A stretch of DNA of 43,651 nt from Myxococcales bacterium (GCA_013215565.1 JABSQV010000015.1:1-43651), one strand, 5' to 3'; positions 24,402 to 33,003 are shown, numbered from the stretch's first letter. Notes: generated by a model from the letters alone, not told the origin. Numbers and translations: made by a program.

Positions 24402-24489
24402 GGATCGGAGAAATAAGCCGGCTTCTGTATCCCGGTTCGAGTTCCGGATCGGGGCGTTCTGTCAGATCGAACGTTGGTTAGGCCTGGGC
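24402..24489 (+). repeat. Dispersed structured repeat, copy C
   Basis: Box GGATCGGAGAAATAAGC, palindrome AAGCCGGCTT, hairpin arms CCGG (24432-24435) and CCGG (24444-24447), GGGGCGTTCTG, then CAGATCGAACGTTGGTTAGG. A second small hairpin, CGTTC/GAACG, is possible. The rest of the 315-base gap (24283-24597) shows nothing else. Confidence 0.8.
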
Positions 24490-24597
24490 AGAACCCTGGG
24501 GCGAACGGTACGCCGAAGGTGACACCCAGCCTCGGGCCGGAGGCCCGATCGCCCCAAGCTCACGACACCCAAACGACGTATGCGGCGAGGCGGGCGG

Positions 24598-25587
24598 TCA
24601 TCGGGAGCGGCGACGGGGGCGGAAGCGCTGCTCGAGGAAGTCCCGGGGAAAGCCGAGCTCGATGCGGCTGACATCGTTCAGGCGTCGCATCTCCGAGTCT
24701 TCCAGCGTGAACTCGAGGCAACCGAGGTTCTCTTGCAGTTGTTCCACGACGCGGGCGCCGACCAGCGGTACGATCTCTGCGTCGGCCTGCCGCACCCAGT
24801 TGAGCGCGACCTGTGACGGCGTGCGGCCGATCTTTTCGGCGATCTCAACGACCACTCCGGCAATCTCGATTCCCCGCTCGCTGATATGGCCCAAGGCCGC
24901 CGCCCGACCCTTCGCCTGGGGATCGCGGTTGTACTTGCCCGTGAGAACGCCAGCGCCGACAGCTCCCCAGGGGGTGACCGTGATGCCGAGCGCCTTGGCC
25001 ATTGGTAGCAGCTCGCGCTCGACGCTGCGCTCGAGCAGGCTGAACGGAATCTGCAGCCCGACGAACGAGGTCCAGCCGCGAAGATCGGCCATCATATTCG
25101 CGCGCGACACGACCCAGGCTGGGGTATCGGACATCCCGAGATAGCGGACCTTGCCCGCGCGCACCAGATCGTCGAGCCCGCGCATGAGCTCTTCGGTCGG
25201 CGTCAACGCGTCCCAGGCGTGAACCCAGTAGAGGTCGATGAAGTCGGTCTGCAGCCGTCTCAAGCTCGCCTCGACCGACTCCATCATGTTCTTGCGGCTG
25301 TTCGTGCCCGCGTTCACGTCGCGGCCCCGCATGGGAATGGTGAATTTGGTCGCGAGCACCACCCGGTCGCGGTCGTCGGCGATGAACTCGCCCAGGAACT
25401 CTTCGCTGCGGCCGCCCGCGTAGCCGTTGGCGGTGTCGATGAAGTTCCCGCCCGCCTCGCGGAACGCATCGTAGACCTTGTGGCTCTCGTCCTTCTCGAC
25501 GCCCATGGCCTCGGAGCCGAACGTCATGGCACCCAGCGCGAGTTCCGAGACGCGCAGGCCACTTCTTCCTAGCAGGCGATATTCCAT
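24598..25587 (-). CDS. Aldo/keto reductase
   Basis: 329 residues, full family length. The catalytic tetrad of AKRs is visible: Asp51 and Tyr56 in FIDTANGYAGG, Lys81 in VLATKF, and His123 in DLYWVHAWD. NADPH-binding features occur near the C-terminus (GARVVEQLQENL). The family reduces aldehydes and ketones in the cytoplasm with NADPH; the substrate is not evident. AGGAG lies six bases before the ATG. It lies 93 bp downstream of the malic enzyme gene on the same strand, with repeat copy D between them. The last residues (FRPRRRSR) are unusually basic. Confidence 0.93.
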   Translation of the reverse strand: MEYRLLGRSGLRVSELALGAMTFGSEAMGVEKDESHKVYDAFREAGGNFIDTANGYAGGRSEEFLGEFIADDRDRVVLATKFTIPMRGRDVNAGTNSRKNMMESVEASLRRLQTDFIDLYWVHAWDALTPTEELMRGLDDLVRAGKVRYLGMSDTPAWVVSRANMMADLRGWTSFVGLQIPFSLLERSVERELLPMAKALGITVTPWGAVGAGVLTGKYNRDPQAKGRAAALGHISERGIEIAGVVVEIAEKIGRTPSQVALNWVRQADAEIVPLVGARVVEQLQENLGCLEFTLEDSEMRRLNDVSRIELGFPRDFLEQRFRPRRRSR

Positions 25588-25622
25588 GCGTGACTCCTGA
25601 TCCGACGCCCCACGCCAGTACC

Positions 25623-25683
25623 CAGGTCTGGAGCAGCTTCGATTTAACAGAACGCTCCTACCCGGAACTCGGGTCCAAGCCTA
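25623..25683 (-). repeat. Dispersed structured repeat, copy D (inverted)
   Basis: The only copy in reverse orientation. Read on the minus strand it begins at the malic-enzyme stop codon: TAGGCTTGG, loop, then CCGGGTAGGAGCG and TTCTGTTAAATCGAAGCTG. The arms CTTGG and CCGGG pair with two G-T wobbles; an alternative is ACCCG-AGTTC-CGGGT. The 5' box (GGATAGGAGAAA) is missing. Confidence 0.75.
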
Positions 25684-27339
25684 GTATGCCGGTTCCCAGA
25701 AGGACTCGTCGATCTTCCGTTTCAGTTCTTCGGGCGGGGTTTTCGGCGCGTGACCCTGGCGCTGGGCTTCGATACCGACCGCAAATGCGATCTCCCGGCT
25801 GACGGTCCGAATTTCCGGAAGCGGTGGAAGCAAGGGCCCGGTCGGGTCATGCAGGGCGGGTGCGGTTTGCGCGAGTGCTCGGGCAGCGGCGCGGATCATC
25901 TCGTCGCTCACTCGTTTCGCACCGGATGCGAGGATCCCGAGCCCGAGTGCCGGGAAGATGTAGGTATTGTTGCATTGCGCGATTGGATAGGTGTGACCGT
26001 CGAGCCTAACCGGATCGATCGGGCTGCCGGTTGCAATCAGCGCGCGGCCTTCGGTCCATGCGAGGAGGTCCGCCGGAGCCGCCTCCATGTGCGAGGTGGG
26101 GTTCGAGAGCGGCAGCACGATCGGTCGGTCCGTGTGCGCTGCCATCGCGCGGATGATCTCTTCGGTGAAGAGCCCGGCTTGGCCCGATACGCCGATCAGC
26201 ACGCTGGGGTGCGCCTGGTTCATGACATCGAGCATCGAGATGCCGTTGTCCGAGCCGCCGCGCGGCCATCCCTCGAGTCGATCATGCGGTTGTGCGAACG
26301 GCTTCTGGAACGGAGAGAGATCGGACATGCCGTCCTCGAGGAGTCCGGGCCGGTCGACGATATAGATTCGGTGCCTTGCCTCCCGCTCCGAGAGACCTTC
26401 TTCTGTCATCGCCGCAGCGATCTGTTCCGCGATTCCGCAGCCCGCCGAGCCGCCACCCAGGATCGCGACTGTCTGTTCCTTGAGCGTACTGCCAGCCGCT
26501 TTTGACGCCGAGAGCAGCGTTGCGAGCACCACTGACGCCGTTCCCTGCACATCATCGTTGAACATGCAGAGCTGGTCACGATAGCGAGCAAGCAGAGGGG
26601 TCGCGTGCTGGAAGGCGAAGTCCTCGAATTGCAGCAGCACGTTCGGCCAGACCTTCTTTACCGCATCCACAAAGCTGTCGACGAACGCGATGTAATCATC
26701 TCCGGTGATGCGTTCATGCTTCCACCCGATGTAGTGCGGGTCCCGAATTCGGTCCTGGTTGTTCGTACCCACGTCGAGGACGATCGGCAGGGTATTCTTG
26801 GGATGGACGCCGCCGCAGGCGACGTAGAGGGAGAGCTTGCCGATCGGGATTCCCATTCCCCCGGTGCCCTGGTCCCCGAGCCCGAGGATGCGTTCGCCGT
26901 CTGTCACGACAATGGCCTCGATCTCGCTCGAGCCGTAATTCCGCAGCATCTCCTCTAGCAGGTCGCGGTGCGGGTAGGGAATGAAGAGTCCACGAGGTCG
27001 CCTGTAGATCTCGCTGAATGTCTGGCAGGCAAGGCCGACGGTCGGCGTATAGATCATCGGCATCATCTCGGCGAGGTGGTCGACGACGATTCTGTAGAAC
27101 AGCACCTCGTTCGCATCCTGGAGTGCGCGCAGGTATACGTGCCGATCGAGGTCGCTCTCGCGGGTCTGGTACGCCTCGTAGCTGCGCGAGACCTGTTCCT
27201 CGAGGGATTCCACGTGAGGTGGGAGAAGGCCGTAGAGTCCGAACTCACTCCGCTCTTCCTCGCTGAATGCGGTTCCCTTGTTCCAGAGGGGCTCGTCGAT
27301 CAGTTCACGCCCCCGAAGGGTTTCCTTGGAAATTTTCAT
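25681..27339 (-). CDS. NAD(P)-dependent malic enzyme (malate dehydrogenase, oxaloacetate-decarboxylating)
   Basis: 552 residues, the usual length of the long (MaeA/SfcA-type) malic enzymes. Blocks seen: [12 protein letters not shown] (catalytic Tyr), [15 protein letters not shown] (malate binding), [12 protein letters not shown] and [13 protein letters not shown] (metal-binding Glu/Asp), and the nucleotide fold [17 protein letters not shown]. It converts malate to pyruvate and CO2 with reduction of NAD(P)+, linking the TCA cycle to pyruvate and supplying reducing power. GGAGAG lies six bases before the ATG. Repeat copy D begins exactly at its stop codon, and repeat copy E lies 76 bases upstream of its start. 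Confidence 0.95.
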   Translation of the reverse strand: MKISKETLRGRELIDEPLWNKGTAFSEEERSEFGLYGLLPPHVESLEEQVSRSYEAYQTRESDLDRHVYLRALQDANEVLFYRIVVDHLAEMMPMIYTPTVGLACQTFSEIYRRPRGLFIPYPHRDLLEEMLRNYGSSEIEAIVVTDGERILGLGDQGTGGMGIPIGKLSLYVACGGVHPKNTLPIVLDVGTNNQDRIRDPHYIGWKHERITGDDYIAFVDSFVDAVKKVWPNVLLQFEDFAFQHATPLLARYRDQLCMFNDDVQGTASVVLATLLSASKAAGSTLKEQTVAILGGGSAGCGIAEQIAAAMTEEGLSEREARHRIYIVDRPGLLEDGMSDLSPFQKPFAQPHDRLEGWPRGGSDNGISMLDVMNQAHPSVLIGVSGQAGLFTEEIIRAMAAHTDRPIVLPLSNPTSHMEAAPADLLAWTEGRALIATGSPIDPVRLDGHTYPIAQCNNTYIFPALGLGILASGAKRVSDEMIRAAARALAQTAPALHDPTGPLLPPLPEIRTVSREIAFAVGIEAQRQGHAPKTPPEELKRKIDESFWEPAY

Positions 27340-27414
27340 CGATTTCTCTCCGGATCAGTCGAAGACGTGCCCCTACCCGTAATGCTCCTCTAGGCTGCGA
27401 CCTGCCTGAGGGAA

Positions 27415-27500
27415 GGATAGGAGAAACAAGCGGGCATTTGGGCCCGGCTCCGAGTTCCGGGTCGGGGCGTTCTACCGCTCCCGCTCCGGGCTGGCTAATG
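27415..27500 (+). repeat. Dispersed structured repeat, copy E (3' half diverged)
   Basis: Starts GGATAGGAGAAACAAGCGGG. Hairpin arms CCCGG (27443-27447) and CCGGG (27457-27461) pair fully, followed by GGTCGGGGCGTTCT-like sequence. After 27474 the usual TTAGATCGAA block is replaced by CCGCTCCCGCTCCGGG, although CTGGCTAA at the end still resembles the family. It overlaps the last codons of the histidine phosphatase gene. Confidence 0.75.
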
Positions 27501-27819
27501 AACCGAGAACGGATGAATCCGAAAGCGTCTGATCTTCGTCCGAGCCCTGGGGCGGAAGTTGGAACTCGGCCAGCCGTTCGTCGGTGACCACCTCGAAGCC
27601 GAGCCGGGTGGCGAGGGATTGTGCAGATTGCTGCGCCCGAGGAAAGGGACTCGCGTAGACCGCAGTGACTGAGTGATGCTTCGAGAGGGCATCGGCCAGG
27701 CGGTCGACCTGACGATGGCCAAGCGCGCTGAGCGGTGTCTCCGGTCCGTACGGGGTATCGTCCTCACGTGCTTCGCCATGCCGTATGAGCAGAACGACGA
27801 GTGAGGGTGGGCTCTTCAT
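27472..27819 (-). CDS. Shortened SixA/phosphoglycerate-mutase-like histidine phosphatase
   Basis: 115 residues against about 155 for SixA. The N-terminal catalytic motif LLIRHGEA (His14), the LSALGHRQ helix and the YASPFPRAQQSAQ block are present, so the fold starts normally. The C-terminal half, which should contain the second catalytic histidine (usually in a V-G-H motif), is missing: after SVLGSLASPERER the frame stops inside repeat copy E. It therefore looks truncated at the 3' end, probably by rearrangement at the repeat, and may be inactive. A full enzyme would remove phosphate from phosphohistidine on phosphotransfer proteins. The ATG at 27819 (MKSPPSLVVLLIRHGE) is chosen because the frame upstream runs through repeat F. 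Confidence 0.65.
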   Translation of the reverse strand: MKSPPSLVVLLIRHGEAREDDTPYGPETPLSALGHRQVDRLADALSKHHSVTAVYASPFPRAQQSAQSLATRLGFEVVTDERLAEFQLPPQGSDEDQTLSDSSVLGSLASPERER

Positions 27820-27868
27820 CTCAGGTCGCTCACGCGATGTACCTGATCCTCTCGCACTAATGTCCTCA

Positions 27869-27960
27869 GGATAGGCGATACAACCGGCCCCTTGGCCCTG
27901 GGTCCGAGTTCCGGGTCGGAGCGCTCTGTTAGATCGAAGGTGGATTACCGCTGGGCCAGG
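27869..27960 (+). repeat. Dispersed structured repeat, copy F
   Basis: GGATAGGCGATACAACCGG, hairpin arms CCTGG (27897-27901) and CCGGG (27911-27915) with one T-G wobble, GTCGGAGCGCTCTG, then TTAGATCGAAGGTGG. It lies 50 bases upstream of the shortened phosphatase gene. Confidence 0.8.
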
Positions 27961-27975
27961 CCCATGGGCGGGTAT

Positions 27976-27989
27976 TGCGCAATTGCGCA
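27976..27989. promoter_or_regulatory. 14-bp perfect palindrome, possible operator
   Basis: TGCGCAATTGCGCA, a perfect palindrome in the gap between the phosphatase gene (starting 27819) and the DUF3500 gene (ending 28020). No T-run follows, so an operator is more likely than a terminator. Confidence 0.35.
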
Positions 27990-28019
27990 TGTCGGTCGCA
28001 GTAGGCTACCGAGACTCCC

Positions 28020-29039
28020 CTAGAGTTCGATCGCGATCGAGTTGAAGGGGACGTCCGGGGTCCGGGCGACGTGGGCCCAGACGTGGACGTGCGGGTGGCC
28101 GCGGAAGTGCCAGGTCAGGCTCGGGCCTTCGAGGCGGAAGCCGTCCCAGAGGTCGTCGCCACCGCGATACCAGGGCTCGAAGAAGGAGAGGGAAGAGGCG
28201 GCGAGCCCGCCCTGCGCCGCGAGGGCCGCGCTCACCTGAGCGCGGTCGTGCTCGCGGAAGGGCTCGACCAGGATCTCGGCGAGGCGGCCGGCTTGCTCGA
28301 GTTGGTCGGGCGAGAGTTCGGAGAGCGGGAGTCCGCGCTGCGCGCCGGGCGCCGAGAAGGTGATATCGAACTCCTCGGGTACCTGCGTGATCCGCGCGCG
28401 CTCGCGCTGAGTGCCGTCGAGCAGGTCGTAGAGGCCCGTAGCGGCGACGGCCTGCGGGAAGAACACGTTGCCCGGGTGGTGGCTGCGCTCGACGAAGCCG
28501 CCCGACCACCAGGTGCCGGTCGCGTGTCCATAGAAGATGGGCCCGCCGAAGGCGACGCGCGGGTCGGCGTGGCCGCCCGCGCGCAGGGTCATGTGGCGGC
28601 CAGTCATCAGGAACTGGAAGGGCCCCGTCGCCGGGTTCCCGAACAGGGCGATCGACTGGTGCCGGCCCCAGCCACCGGCGTCGTCTGCCTGCTTGCGGTC
28701 GTAGCGCTCGTGCCAGGACGGGTCGATCAGCTGCTCGTAGATGGCGCGGATCAGCGCGCGTTGGTCTGCCGTGAAGAAGTCCGAGTCGATGGTCGGCTTC
28801 GTCACGTTCCAGTTGGCGGAGACCCGCGCGCGCAGCAGCCCGCGATCCCGGTCGACGTGGTTCCATGGGAAGGCGACTTCGGCGCGCTGGGCATCGCTCA
28901 GCCCGCGCAGCAACTCGATGGCGAGCGCTTCGGCGGAGTCGGTCCGCGCGGCGAGGCTCGCGCTGGGCAGGCCCCAGGTGGCGGCGGCGAGGGCGCTTGC
29001 GCCCAGGCCGTGGAGAAAGCTTCGACGATCGAGGTCCAT
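28020..29039 (-). CDS. Tat-exported DUF3500 protein
   Basis: 339 residues. A twin-arginine signal opens the protein (DRRSFLHGLGASALAAA, Arg5-Arg6). The mature part matches the DUF3500 family by its blocks: VAFPWNHVDRDRGLLRARV, FLMTGRHMTLRAGG, GPIFYGHATGTWW, and the His-rich end WHFRGHPHVHVWAHV. The many conserved His residues suggest a metal-dependent periplasmic enzyme, exported folded through Tat, but no biochemical function is established that I know of. GGGAGG lies six bases before the ATG. It appears to stand alone; the RraA-like gene upstream is separated by 270 bases. Confidence 0.85.
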   Translation of the reverse strand: MDLDRRSFLHGLGASALAAATWGLPSASLAARTDSAEALAIELLRGLSDAQRAEVAFPWNHVDRDRGLLRARVSANWNVTKPTIDSDFFTADQRALIRAIYEQLIDPSWHERYDRKQADDAGGWGRHQSIALFGNPATGPFQFLMTGRHMTLRAGGHADPRVAFGGPIFYGHATGTWWSGGFVERSHHPGNVFFPQAVAATGLYDLLDGTQRERARITQVPEEFDITFSAPGAQRGLPLSELSPDQLEQAGRLAEILVEPFREHDRAQVSAALAAQGGLAASSLSFFEPWYRGGDDLWDGFRLEGPSLTWHFRGHPHVHVWAHVARTPDVPFNSIAIEL

Positions 29040-29309
29040 GGGGATCCTCCCTGTGTGCGCCTCGGGAGTCTACTCCTTGGCAGTGGCCTCGTCCGGGGCG
29101 CGGGCGACGGCGGCGATGAGCTCCTCCCACGGAAACCTCGTTCACGCTAGCGTCAGATCGAGTGGAGAGTTTCCAACTTCGAGCTCGATGAAAAGCTGTA
29201 TCCGCCCCAGGCAGCTTCGGACGTGAAGGCCCTGGAAGATGCCGCGCGAAGCCGGCTCGCGGGCGACCGTAGGCCGGACGGGGTTGACCCCCCGCTGGCC
29301 TGCACCGCT

Positions 29310-30002
29310 TCAGTGGTCGCGGCGACCCGTGATTAGCGAGCGCAGAGTCTCGAAGTCGAAGTCCGACTTCTTGCTGGCCTCGATCAGTACCGACTCGCTC
29401 TTGACGATCGAGGCTACGGCATCGGGGAGGTTTGCGGCAACGGCCTCCGGGATCACTACGGCGCCGTGACGATCGGCGTGCACGAGATCGCCGGGGCGCA
29501 CATGCATGCCGTGCACGGTCACCGGAATACCCCACGCGACCGGGTGCACGAACGCGTGGGACGGCCCGACATTGCCTGCGAGCACCTGAAAGCCCTCCGC
29601 GAGCTGGTCGAGGTCGCGCACGCTCCCGTTCGTCACGACCCCCAGCGAGCCGAGGCCCTGATGCAGGTGGGTGTGCACCTCTCCCCACCACGCACCGAAG
29701 CCGGGCGCCGGATCGAGGTCCTCGACCACGGTGATGGTGGGATGCGGAGCAACGGCGACCGACGCGTAGTAGGCGAGGCGCGCCTCGCGTTCTGCGCTGG
29801 CATCCCTCTGGGAGGGCTGGACTGCCCGGATCGTTGCGGTGCGCGCGTACCCGACGATCGGCGACAGCTCGGGACGTACGCAGACGAGCGGGCGGGTGGT
29901 ATAGCCGTAGCCGGTGCGCTGCGGCGCAACCCGCTCGAGCGCGTTGCAGAGCGTCGGGGTGTCAAAGGCCCTCAGGGCTTCGAGCAGTTCGGGGGTCGTC
30001 AT
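29310..30002 (-). CDS. RraA-family protein (aldolase/oxaloacetate decarboxylase-like)
   Basis: About 230 residues, family-typical length. Key blocks: LSPIVGYARTATI, the Mg-binding loop LGVVTNGSVRDLDQL with the substrate-binding Arg, and DLVHADRHGAVVIP. In this family, proteins with these residues are either class II pyruvate aldolases (4-hydroxy-4-methyl-2-oxoglutarate / 4-carboxy-4-hydroxy-2-oxoadipate aldolase) or RNase E inhibitors; the catabolic neighbours favour the aldolase role. The ATG at 30002 is used; a GTG two codons earlier is equally possible. It diverges from the Ldh2-like dehydrogenase gene, only 42 bases away, so both share one short promoter region. Confidence 0.85.
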   Translation of the reverse strand: MTTPELLEALRAFDTPTLCNALERVAPQRTGYGYTTRPLVCVRPELSPIVGYARTATIRAVQPSQRDASAEREARLAYYASVAVAPHPTITVVEDLDPAPGFGAWWGEVHTHLHQGLGSLGVVTNGSVRDLDQLAEGFQVLAGNVGPSHAFVHPVAWGIPVTVHGMHVRPGDLVHADRHGAVVIPEAVAANLPDAVASIVKSESVLIEASKKSDFDFETLRSLITGRRDH

Positions 30003-30044
30003 CCTCACTTGATATCACAGCCGAGGCATCCGAGGATCGGAGAC

Positions 30045-31121
30045 ATGAAGCGCTTCCAGGTTCCAGGCGAGATCGCGATCCGCGTGCCCGCCGGCCAGAT
30101 GCACGCGGCGGTGGAGGCGCTCTTCGGGGCGCTCGGCTGCCCGCGAGACGATCGGCTGCGCTGCGCAGACGCCCTGCTCTACGCCGACCTGCGCGGTATC
30201 GACTCGCACGGGGTCAGCAACATGATGCGGCTCTACATGGCGATGCTGAAGCAGGGCTTCGTGAACCCGGCCCCGAGTCTCCGGGTACTTCGAGAGACCG
30301 ACGCGACCGCGACGGTCGACAGCGATCGAGGACTCGGTCTGACGATCGGGCCGCAGTGCATGGACCTCGCGCTGGAGAAGGCGGAGCGCTGCGGAATCGG
30401 CTCGGTCGTCGCGACGAACGGACGACACTTCGGAGCCGCCTCCTACCACGCCGCCCGGGCACTCGAGCGCGAGATGATCGGCGTCGCGCTCACCGTCGGA
30501 GGTCTCGCGATGGTGCCCACCTTCGGCGGCGAGGCCCGGGTCGGCCTGAACCCGATCGCCATCGCGGTCCCGGCGCGCGACGAGCCCCCCTTCGTCTTCG
30601 ATGCATCGATGAGTTCCGTCGCCGGCAACAAGCTGCGCATTGCGCGGCGACTGGGCTCGACCATTCTTCCGGGCTGGATCGCGACGCCGGACGGCACTCC
30701 GATCATGGAGGAGTCCCCGGTGCCCGACGACTTGATGATGCTTCCGCTCGGCAGCACGCGCGAACTCGGTTCGCACAAGGGCTACGGTCTGGCCGTGATG
30801 GTCGACATCCTGTCCGGACTGCTCGGCGGTGACCCCGCCGGCTTCGAGCGCGATCCAGGAGACGTATCGCACCACTTTCTCGCGTACCGGATCGACGCCT
30901 TCAGCGACCTCGAGGGATTCAAGGACCACATGGACGAGTATTTGCGCGGGCTGCGTGAGACGAAGCCCGCGCCGGGCCAGGAGCGTGTTCTCTACGCGGG
31001 ACTTCCCGAACACGAAGCCGAACTGGACCGCCGCGCTCGCGGCATCCCCTATCACCCCGAGGTGGTCGAGTGGTTCCGGAAGACCGCTGACGAACTCGGG
31101 GTCGAGCACCGGCTGCCATGA
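30045..31121 (+). CDS. Ldh2/malate-L-lactate dehydrogenase family oxidoreductase
   Basis: 358 residues, the full length for the type-2 malate/L-lactate dehydrogenase family. Blocks: LRGIDSHGVSNMMRLY with the conserved DSHG histidine, VVATNGRHFGAASYHA, SSVAGNKLRIARR, and LGSHKGYGLAVMVDILSG near the end. These enzymes reduce or oxidise 2-hydroxy/2-keto acids with NAD(P)H in a fold unlike Rossmann dehydrogenases; members act on malate, ureidoglycolate, 2,3-diketogulonate or sugar acids. The frame is open far upstream but coding sense begins at the ATG at 30045 (MKRFQVPGE), with GGAG and GAGG close before it. The next gene overlaps it by four bases (ATGA). Confidence 0.92.
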   Translation: MKRFQVPGEIAIRVPAGQMHAAVEALFGALGCPRDDRLRCADALLYADLRGIDSHGVSNMMRLYMAMLKQGFVNPAPSLRVLRETDATATVDSDRGLGLTIGPQCMDLALEKAERCGIGSVVATNGRHFGAASYHAARALEREMIGVALTVGGLAMVPTFGGEARVGLNPIAIAVPARDEPPFVFDASMSSVAGNKLRIARRLGSTILPGWIATPDGTPIMEESPVPDDLMMLPLGSTRELGSHKGYGLAVMVDILSGLLGGDPAGFERDPGDVSHHFLAYRIDAFSDLEGFKDHMDEYLRGLRETKPAPGQERVLYAGLPEHEAELDRRARGIPYHPEVVEWFRKTADELGVEHRLP

Positions 31122-32092
31122 CGACCGAGAAGCCACTCGCCTGCGTCTGCCTGCCGCTCGAGCCCGAACTCGAGGCCCGCATCGAGATCTCCTGTCGCCT
31201 CGAGCAGGTTTCGTGGGCGGCTCCGCTCGAAGAGCTGATCGAGGCCGTTCGAGACGCCGAGGGCCTGTTGATCAGCAATCGCCTTCCGATCGGCGACGAG
31301 CTATTCGCAGCCGCGCCGAAGCTACGTATCCTCGCGGGCGTCGGCGTGGGCTACGACGCGTTCGATATCGAAGCAGCCACGAAGCGGGGCATCGCCGTCT
31401 CGAATACGCCCGACGTACTCACACACGCTGTGGCCGATCTCGTGCTGGGCCTGTTGTTCGCGCTGTCGCGCCGCCTCCTCGAGAACGCCGAGTACGTGCA
31501 GAGCGGCGGCTGGAGCCAGGCCGCGCGGCCGCCCCGGCTCGGATTCGACATCCGCGGCCGCACCCTGGGCGTGGTGGGCATGGGCCGCATCGGCCGGGTC
31601 GTCACGGCGCGCGCACAGACTCTTGGCATGCGCACGCTCTGGAACGATGTGTTCTCGGAGCTCCCGGACGCTGTACCCCAGAGCGAGTACCGTGAACTCC
31701 GCGACCTGCTCCGCGAATCGGACGTGGTATCCCTCCACACCGACCTGAACCCGACTTCCCACCACCTCATTAGCGCCGATGAGCTCGGGTGCATGCAGCC
31801 GCACGCCGTACTGATCAACACCTCACGCGGCCCCGTCATCGACCAGGTCGCGCTTACAGCGGCGCTCGAGGCCGGCACGCTCGCGGCCTGCGCGCTCGAC
31901 GTACTCGAGCAGGAGCCGCCGGCCGCGGACGACCTCATCCTCAAACTCCCGAACGCCCTGCTCGTCCCGCACATCGGGAGCGCAACCAGGCAGACCCGCT
32001 ACGCGATGCGCGAGCTCGCGGTGCGCAACCTGCTCGCCGTGCTGACCGGCGAGCCGCCGCCGACCTGCCTGAACCCCGAGGTCCTCGGCTGA
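31118..32092 (+). CDS. D-isomer-specific 2-hydroxyacid dehydrogenase
   Basis: 324 residues. It has the NAD-binding motif LGVVGMGRIGRVV, the catalytic Arg in LINTSRGPVID, Glu in LDVLEQEPP, and His in VPHIGSAT, so all catalytic residues are present. By family it interconverts glyoxylate/hydroxypyruvate or related 2-keto acids and D-2-hydroxy acids with NAD(P)H. The ATGA overlap with the Ldh2-like gene shows they are co-translated, implying that two unrelated 2-keto-acid dehydrogenases act in one pathway. This could be a stereochemical inversion (one forms, the other uses, opposite hydroxy acids through a keto acid). Confidence 0.93.
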   Translation: MTTEKPLACVCLPLEPELEARIEISCRLEQVSWAAPLEELIEAVRDAEGLLISNRLPIGDELFAAAPKLRILAGVGVGYDAFDIEAATKRGIAVSNTPDVLTHAVADLVLGLLFALSRRLLENAEYVQSGGWSQAARPPRLGFDIRGRTLGVVGMGRIGRVVTARAQTLGMRTLWNDVFSELPDAVPQSEYRELRDLLRESDVVSLHTDLNPTSHHLISADELGCMQPHAVLINTSRGPVIDQVALTAALEAGTLAACALDVLEQEPPAADDLILKLPNALLVPHIGSATRQTRYAMRELAVRNLLAVLTGEPPPTCLNPEVLG

Positions 32093-32109
32093 GAGCGTAC
32101 CCCGAGGAT

Positions 32110-32161
32110 CAGTTCCGCGCTCCGCGGCAGGCGAATTGCCCGATTCGCTGATCGGGAACTG
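32110..32161. terminator. Inverted repeats between convergent genes
   Basis: CAGTTCC (32110-32116) and GGAACTG (32155-32161) pair perfectly around an inner hairpin CCGAT/ATCGG (32140-32155). They lie between the convergent dehydrogenase and aldolase genes and could act as a two-way stop, but there is no T-run. Confidence 0.35.
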
Positions 32162-32169
32162 CTCGACGC

Positions 32170-33003
32170 TCAGCGCTTGTAGCTAGAGCTGCTAGCGCGG
32201 GTTTCCGCGGGCGCGCGATCGAGTAGGTCGAGCATCGCTTTGCCGCTTTTCGCGAACCAGCGGTAGAGGATCGCGGTATCGGTGCCCATGCAGAAGTGCT
32301 TCACGCCCATGTCTCGGTACGCCTTCGCCTGATCGGGGTGGTCGATCTCTGCACGGGGCGCGATGCCCTTCGCGAGCGCGGTCTCGATCACGTGGCGCTC
32401 CGCTTCCTTGACTCGGGGATGGGTCGTCTGGCCGGCGAGGCCGATGCTCATCGAGTAATCGGACGGGCCGAACTGCACCATGTCGACGCCCTGCACCGAC
32501 AGCAGGTCGTCGAGGTTCTCGACCGCCGAGTCCTTCTCGATCATGATCGCGACGACCGCGTCCTCGAGGGCCTGCACGAAGGCGGGTGTGCCGGCCTCGA
32601 GCACGAAGCCCACATCGCGCCGCATGCCGACTCCGTGGCGGCCACCCGTCGTAGGTGACTCGGCGCGCACGGCCCGTACACACTCCTCTACGTCCTCGAC
32701 CGTGCGCGGGTCAGCAAAGAGCAGGTTCTGGATACCGGACCCGATCGCACGCACGCTCAGGTAGGTGCGAGGCTCCTGCTCGATCTTCATCATGGCCGAA
32801 AGGTGTGGGAACAGGTCGACGGCTCGGCCGAGATTCTCGAGCGCGTAGAGGTCGTAGGGGGCGTACTCGCCGACGAACTCGATGTAGTCGAACATGCCGG
32901 AGTGGCCGACCAACTCGACGATCGAGGGCCAGGAGATGTGGAGGTGTGTGCCCAGGCTCGGCTGGTCCGCCTCGAGCAGTTCCCGGAGTCGATTCCTGCG
33001 CAT
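32170..33003 (-). CDS. HpaI/HpcH-type class II aldolase (citrate-lyase beta superfamily)
   Basis: 277 residues. The family pattern is clear: LGTHLHISWPSIVELVGHSG at the start, FDYIEFVGEY, a Met/Lys-Glu segment (SAMMKIEQE), AIMIEKDSAVENLDDLL with the metal-binding Glu, GVDMVQFGPSDYSMSIGL with the metal-binding Asp, and HFCMGTDTAILY at the end. Enzymes of this family cleave 4-hydroxy-2-oxo acids into pyruvate (or oxaloacetate) and an aldehyde using a divalent metal. The usual Lys/Arg-rich first helix is replaced by RRNRLRELLEADQ. It converges on the D-2-hydroxyacid dehydrogenase gene and completes the 29.3-33.0 kb catabolic cluster. The actual substrate is not known. Confidence 0.88.
   Translation of the reverse strand: MRRNRLRELLEADQPSLGTHLHISWPSIVELVGHSGMFDYIEFVGEYAPYDLYALENLGRAVDLFPHLSAMMKIEQEPRTYLSVRAIGSGIQNLLFADPRTVEDVEECVRAVRAESPTTGGRHGVGMRRDVGFVLEAGTPAFVQALEDAVVAIMIEKDSAVENLDDLLSVQGVDMVQFGPSDYSMSIGLAGQTTHPRVKEAERHVIETALAKGIAPRAEIDHPDQAKAYRDMGVKHFCMGTDTAILYRWFAKSGKAMLDLLDRAPAETRASSSSYKR

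Noticed and set aside
24430..24450. tRNA T-arm-like sequence in repeat copy C
   Set aside because: The GGTTCGAGTTCC piece looks like a T-loop, but stem and loop sizes are wrong, and no acceptor, D-arm or anticodon arm surrounds it; other repeat copies do not keep the T-loop.
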